Source of the DNA: an uncultured Opitutia bacterium
GTDB taxonomy: Bacteria; Verrucomicrobiota; Verrucomicrobiia; Opitutales; Opitutaceae
Assembly (NCBI GenBank): GCA_903877135.1
Contig: CAIRCN010000016.1
Span: 1-64,000, forward strand
DNA: 64,000 bases
Direction of reading: 5' to 3'
In this document: positions 60,074-64,000 of the stretch, in pieces
Layout: each line of letters begins with the position of its first letter
Position numbering within the stretch: position 1 is the stretch's first letter
The notes under the pieces: model-generated
Seen by the model: the letters and a program-made list of their open reading frames with translations, nothing else
Databases searched by the model: none
Told to the model about the DNA's origin: nothing
Program-made: the position numbers and the translations under genes

Positions 60074-62971
60074 ATGTCCACCCAACCGCCCTGCGCCCCA
60101 ACCGATCTGCCCCTGTCCGCCGTGGCCGTGCCGGCCCTGAGCGCGCGACCGCTGACGGTGGCCGGGCTCCCGGCGACGCCGCAGGATTTGAGCGGCACCT
60201 GGAAGTTTAACCCCGTCATGCCCGCCGAGGGCGCGGCCCTCTCGGCGGAACGCGCGCAGGCGTGGAGCGACATTCAGGTGCCGGGCGAATGGGTGATGCA
60301 GGGCTTCACCGTTACTCCCGACACACCGGCCGCTTATTTTCGCACCTTCACCACACCGGAAAAGTCCGCAGGACTGCGCTGGAAACTGCGTTTCTCGGCG
60401 GTGTATAGCCTCTGTCAGGTGCGGGTGAACGGCGTCGCCGTCGGCGGGCACGAAGGCGGCTTCGTGCCCTTTGAGTGCGACCTCACCGCCGCCGTCTGCC
60501 CCGGCGAAAATACCCTGCTGGTAAGCGTGCAGTCGGAATCTCAGCTCGATCGCCTCTCCTGCGGCTCGCAATATGCCGGCCATCCGCTCGGCGGTATCAG
60601 CCGGAAGGTGCAGTTATTCAGCGTGCCTGAGGTCCATGTCGCCAATCTCAAAATCGACACCGTTTTCGATCCCTCCTTCCGCGACGCCGTGGTGACCGCG
60701 CGCTTCCTCGTGCGTAACCAATCCGTGCGCCCCTCCTCCGGCACGGCGACCTGCGCCCTCGCCTCGCTGGTGGCGAGCGTGTCGTGGCAAAACGTGCCGC
60801 CGGGCGGCGAGTGCGCGCTGGCTGTGGCGCTGCCAGTGCCCAACCCGGCGAAGTGGGACTGCGAGCATCCTCATCTCCACACGCTCACGCTCACGGCCCA
60901 AGATTCCGCTGGCCCGAAAGAAACCGTCAAAGAAATCTTCGGCTTCCGCCAGGTCGAGGTCCGGGGCACGCGCGTTTTTGTCAACGGCACCCCGGTCAAA
61001 CTTTTCGGCGTCTGCCGGCACGAGGTGTATCCGCTGCTCGGCCGCGCACTGACGCCGCCGTGGTGGCAGCTCGACGCGGAGCTGTTTCGCGCGGCCAACT
61101 GCAACTTCATCCGCACGTCGCACTACCCGCCCGCGGAGGAATTTCTCGCGCAGTGTGACCGGCTGGGGATTTTCGTCGAACTGGAGGCGCCTCTCTGCTG
61201 GGTCGGGCAGGCCGCGTCGCAGGACGAGGACAATTTTCGGCGGCTCGCGCAGGCCAACCTCGAAACCGTCCACGGCTACCCGAACCACCCCTCGGTCATC
61301 CTCCGGTCTTTGGCCAACGAGTCGGCGTGGAGCCCGCTGTTCTCCCGCGTCCACGCGCTCGTCCGCGCCACCGACCCCGGCCGCCCGGCCACGTTTCACG
61401 ACCAGTGCTGGGGCACGGCCAACAATTTTGGGTCCACCGAAATGCCCGTCGCCGTCAACCATTACCCCGGGCCCGATGGTCCGACGGATGCGCTCCGGGA
61501 AAAACGCCCCGTGCTCTTTGGCGAATTCTGCCACCTCAACTGCTACAACCGGCGCGAACTGTGGAGTGACCCCTCGCTGCGGGATTTGTGGGGCGCCGGC
61601 CTCGCGGCATCGCGGGAACGGATGAGCGTCGCCGAACCTGTCCTCGGCGGTGCAATCTGGGCCGCCTTGGACGACACGTTCTTTCTCCCCAACTGCGACA
61701 TCGTGGGCTACGGCACTTGGGGGCCGCTCGACGGCTGGCGCCGGCCCAAGCCGGAATACTGGCACATGAAAAAAGCCTATTCCCCGCTGCGCCTGCGCGC
61801 CACCAGCGTGCCCATCCCGGCTCCTGGCGAACCACTCGTTATCACCGTCGAAAACCGGCATCTGTTCAGCGATCTCAGCGAACTGCGCTTCGGCTGGACG
61901 TTAGCCGGGCAGACGGGCACCGCGACTGCGAGTGCCGCGCCCGGCGGCTCGGGCCGCTTGGAGATCCCAGTCGCCGGTGCGGCGTTGGAGGGAGAAATTC
62001 TGACGATCGAGGCCCTCAGCCCGCGCGGTTTCACGGTGGACACCTGGCAGATCGCCCTCGGTCACGACCCGCGCACAGCCCCACCGGTGCCCGCGGAAAA
62101 ATCCGGTCCGCTGCGCCTCGAACGCACAGCGGCAGCGTTCGTCATTCGCGGCGCCGGTTTTTCTCTCACCATTGATGCCGCAACAGGGATGATGCAGGCG
62201 ACGGGCCGTCAGGGCCAGACGGCTTTGACCGCGGGGCCCGATCTATTCCTGCTACCCCTCAACGCCGACAACGGCGGCAGCATCCAGATGCCGGGCAAGG
62301 AGCAGGTGATCGCGCTGGATTCCGACGCTTGCCAGGACTGGCGGGCAACATTCGTCGCAGCGCACGAGACGCCGGACGGCGTCGAAGTGCGGATTGACGG
62401 AGCCTATACCGAGGCCAGCGGAGCCTTCACACTCATGGTGACCAGAAATGGAGGTGTCGCGGTGAACTACCGGTTTGTCCTCACGGAAAAAAAGGAGATC
62501 GATCCGCGCCAGATCGGCGTGGCGTTCAGTCTACCGGCGGATTGTCAGACGTTGACCTGGCGGCGCCAAACGCTGTGGAGTGCATACCCAAAAGATCACA
62601 TAGGCCGCCCGTCCGGCACCGCCACTGCCTTTGTCAAAGGCGTGCCGTTGGTGGGACTGACCGGCCCGCAGGTTCAGCCGGTGTGGGGTTGGAGTCACGA
62701 CAGCACGCCGCACGGCACCAACGATTTTCGCTCCACCAAGATGAATGTCCTCGAGGCGGCGCTGGTGTCGGACGCCGGTCACGGCGTGCGGGTGCTCTCC
62801 GACGGCACCCAACATGTGCGCAGCTGGGTGGCAGGCGAAAGCGTGCGCCTGCTCGTGGCCGATTACGCCAACGAAGGCGCTGAGAGCTATTTCACCGAGC
62901 GCGTCATCCCGCGCCGACCGCTCAAGGGCGGCTCCGTCGTGGAGGGAACGCTGCGGTTCGAGTTTCGTTAA
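60074..62971 (+). CDS. Glycoside hydrolase family 2 (beta-galactosidase-like)
   Basis: The start at 60074 (MSTQPPCAPTDLPL) gives 965 residues; the longer frame from 59942 adds 44 residues with no signal. It has the GH2 layout: sugar-binding jelly roll (LSGTWKFNP, about residues 45-60), immunoglobulin-like domain, TIM barrel (FGVCRHEVYPLLG, NFIRTSHYPP), then C-terminal sandwich. The acid/base Glu is E416 in SLANESAW and the nucleophile is E484 in LFGEFCHL, both in the expected places. It should cleave beta-linked sugars. No signal peptide is evident, so it may be cytoplasmic or use an unrecognised export route. Confidence 0.9.
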   Translation: MSTQPPCAPTDLPLSAVAVPALSARPLTVAGLPATPQDLSGTWKFNPVMPAEGAALSAERAQAWSDIQVPGEWVMQGFTVTPDTPAAYFRTFTTPEKSAGLRWKLRFSAVYSLCQVRVNGVAVGGHEGGFVPFECDLTAAVCPGENTLLVSVQSESQLDRLSCGSQYAGHPLGGISRKVQLFSVPEVHVANLKIDTVFDPSFRDAVVTARFLVRNQSVRPSSGTATCALASLVASVSWQNVPPGGECALAVALPVPNPAKWDCEHPHLHTLTLTAQDSAGPKETVKEIFGFRQVEVRGTRVFVNGTPVKLFGVCRHEVYPLLGRALTPPWWQLDAELFRAANCNFIRTSHYPPAEEFLAQCDRLGIFVELEAPLCWVGQAASQDEDNFRRLAQANLETVHGYPNHPSVILRSLANESAWSPLFSRVHALVRATDPGRPATFHDQCWGTANNFGSTEMPVAVNHYPGPDGPTDALREKRPVLFGEFCHLNCYNRRELWSDPSLRDLWGAGLAASRERMSVAEPVLGGAIWAALDDTFFLPNCDIVGYGTWGPLDGWRRPKPEYWHMKKAYSPLRLRATSVPIPAPGEPLVITVENRHLFSDLSELRFGWTLAGQTGTATASAAPGGSGRLEIPVAGAALEGEILTIEALSPRGFTVDTWQIALGHDPRTAPPVPAEKSGPLRLERTAAAFVIRGAGFSLTIDAATGMMQATGRQGQTALTAGPDLFLLPLNADNGGSIQMPGKEQVIALDSDACQDWRATFVAAHETPDGVEVRIDGAYTEASGAFTLMVTRNGGVAVNYRFVLTEKKEIDPRQIGVAFSLPADCQTLTWRRQTLWSAYPKDHIGRPSGTATAFVKGVPLVGLTGPQVQPVWGWSHDSTPHGTNDFRSTKMNVLEAALVSDAGHGVRVLSDGTQHVRSWVAGESVRLLVADYANEGAESYFTERVIPRRPLKGGSVVEGTLRFEFR

Positions 62972-63022
62972 TTTGTTACCGGCTCCGCCGCAGGCTTGTC
63001 ATTCCGCACTGGCTGGTTGCTG

Positions 63023-64000
63023 ATGACGGAGCTTTTTCCGCGCATGCAGACGATCGATCCCGACGCCCTGACCCGGCACTTGCGACACCTGACCGAGGTG
63101 ATCGGAGTGCGTTTAACCGGCCAACCCGGTGAGGCGGTGGCGGCGGACTACGTGGCGGCCGAATTCGAGAAGACGGGCGCTCGAGTGCATCGGGAAAAAT
63201 TTCCCGTGCAGACGCGCGAAGTCCGCGAGCAGCAGTTGCAGGTATTCCACGACGGCGCGTGGCATGACGCGGGTTGCTCGCTCTTCGCCAACACGCCGGG
63301 CACAGCTGGCGCGTGGGTCGAGGCGCCGCTGGTGTTCTTCGAGGGACCGACGGGTTACCAGCAGGCGGACCTCGCGCCGCCGCTGCGCGGTAACATCGTG
63401 GTGCATCTCGGCTGCCACATCGAATCGCGCGGGCATTACCGGCGGCTAGTGGCGGCCGGGCCGGTGGGTGTGCTAATGGTCGATGTGCGCTACCCGGGCG
63501 CGGTGCCGCTAGCGGACGCTATTTTTCCCGCCTATGTGATGGCGTGCGGCGCTGTGCCAACGCTCAACGTTGCTTTTCTCGATGCGTGGCGCTGGCGCGA
63601 ACGCGGGGCGGCGTGTGCGCGGTTCCGTGTCGTAGGCGGACCGCGTCCGGCGGAGTCGGCGAACGTCATTGCCGAGCTACCAGGCACTGACCCGGCGGCA
63701 GGAATTCTTTTTCTTGGTGGGCACCACGACACGCAGGCAGACTCAGTTGGCGCGGACGACAACGGCTCGGCGACGGCCGGCCTGCTCGAGCTGGCGCGCG
63801 TGCTGGCGCCACGACCGCGCCGCCGCACGATCCGGTTGATTTCGTTCGGTGCGGAGGAACAGCTTTCGGTGGGCGGCGCGGCTTACGTGCGCCGCCACCG
63901 CGCTGAACTGGCGCGCGACGGGCGGTGCATGTTCAACCTCGACAGCTTCGGCTCGCTACTCGGCTGGAACACGCTTTCGGGAAACTGCCCTCCCGAACTC
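63023..64000 (+). CDS. M28-family metallopeptidase, C-terminus cut by window edge
   Basis: The open frame runs 326 codons from ATG 63023 to the window end. Family metal-binding residues appear in order: GGHHDTQ, GADDNGSA and FGAEEQ, which ligate two zinc ions in M28 aminopeptidases. The N-terminal ~220 residues resemble the PA-type insert region found in some members (ARFRVVGGPR and nearby). There is no clear signal peptide. The second half of the catalytic domain lies outside the window. Confidence 0.85.
   Translation, partial: MTELFPRMQTIDPDALTRHLRHLTEVIGVRLTGQPGEAVAADYVAAEFEKTGARVHREKFPVQTREVREQQLQVFHDGAWHDAGCSLFANTPGTAGAWVEAPLVFFEGPTGYQQADLAPPLRGNIVVHLGCHIESRGHYRRLVAAGPVGVLMVDVRYPGAVPLADAIFPAYVMACGAVPTLNVAFLDAWRWRERGAACARFRVVGGPRPAESANVIAELPGTDPAAGILFLGGHHDTQADSVGADDNGSATAGLLELARVLAPRPRRRTIRLISFGAEEQLSVGGAAYVRRHRAELARDGRCMFNLDSFGSLLGWNTLSGNCPPEL

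Noticed and set aside
1-64000. Search by eye for tRNA, rRNA, CRISPR repeats, riboswitches, integrase or transposase genes
   Set aside because: Nothing convincing was seen. No evenly spaced direct repeats, no tRNA-like cloverleaf with a T-loop motif, and no recombinase genes. Short RNAs could still have been missed by eye.

Overview
The window is a GC-rich bacterial chromosome segment that most resembles a Verrucomicrobiota (Opitutales/Opitutaceae-like) genome. This placement is an inference from protein character and gene mix: duplicated nuo operons, paired UroD-like genes, and DUF2007, haem-binding and DUF4202 small proteins. No rRNA or other marker gene is present to prove it. I found no tRNA, rRNA, CRISPR array, prophage or intact insertion sequence.

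Region 1 (1-0.9 kb) is an edge-truncated membrane protein and a short relic of 6-phosphogluconate dehydrogenase. Region 2 (0.9-30.3 kb, all on the minus strand) is the main feature. In transcription order it holds moeA-moaC-moaD-moaE (molybdenum cofactor), a complex I cluster (nuoABCDIHJKLMM'N), a small ferredoxin, a 2-oxoacid:ferredoxin oxidoreductase (korA-korB), and a second complex I cluster (nuoABCDHIJK, two MrpD-like antiporter subunits flanking a small membrane protein, nuoM, nuoN). Both clusters lack nuoE, nuoF and nuoG, the NADH-input module. Each encodes four antiporter-type subunits instead of the usual three, and in each one of the four lacks the usual TM7 lysine. Most junctions are 4-bp ATGA overlaps, implying translational coupling. 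The simplest reading is that the KorAB/ferredoxin pair feeds electrons from 2-oxoacid oxidation into an NADH-module-free, high-stoichiometry ion-pumping complex I.

Region 3 (30.3-37.4 kb): moaA diverges from moeA across a REP-like inverted pair. It is followed by a conserved membrane protein, dnaN (beta clamp), pssA coupled to a RelE-fold-like gene, threonine ammonia-lyase and a UroD-family protein. Region 4 (37.4-44.6 kb): a mosaic relic of two neighbouring genes, a chemoreceptor combining a periplasmic c-haem motif with a zinc-binding CZB domain, a large S9 peptidase, a second UroD-family gene and a second REP-like pair of a different sequence family. Region 5 (44.6-53.8 kb): ordinary metabolic and signalling genes, including pyruvate carboxylase, a Gfo/Idh/MocA oxidoreductase, a GGDEF response regulator and an amidohydrolase. 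Region 6 (54-56.4 kb) is a less GC-rich patch with a decaying c-type cytochrome/outer-membrane protein and a frameshifted azurin-like cupredoxin. Region 7 (56.4-64 kb): a TPR plus degenerate-cyclase protein, small hypotheticals, a GH2 glycosidase and the start of an M28 peptidase that runs off the window.

Functionally the window centres on energy conservation (complex I, ferredoxin, 2-oxoacid oxidation, anaplerotic pyruvate carboxylase). Molybdenum cofactor synthesis sits beside it and may share transcription with it.
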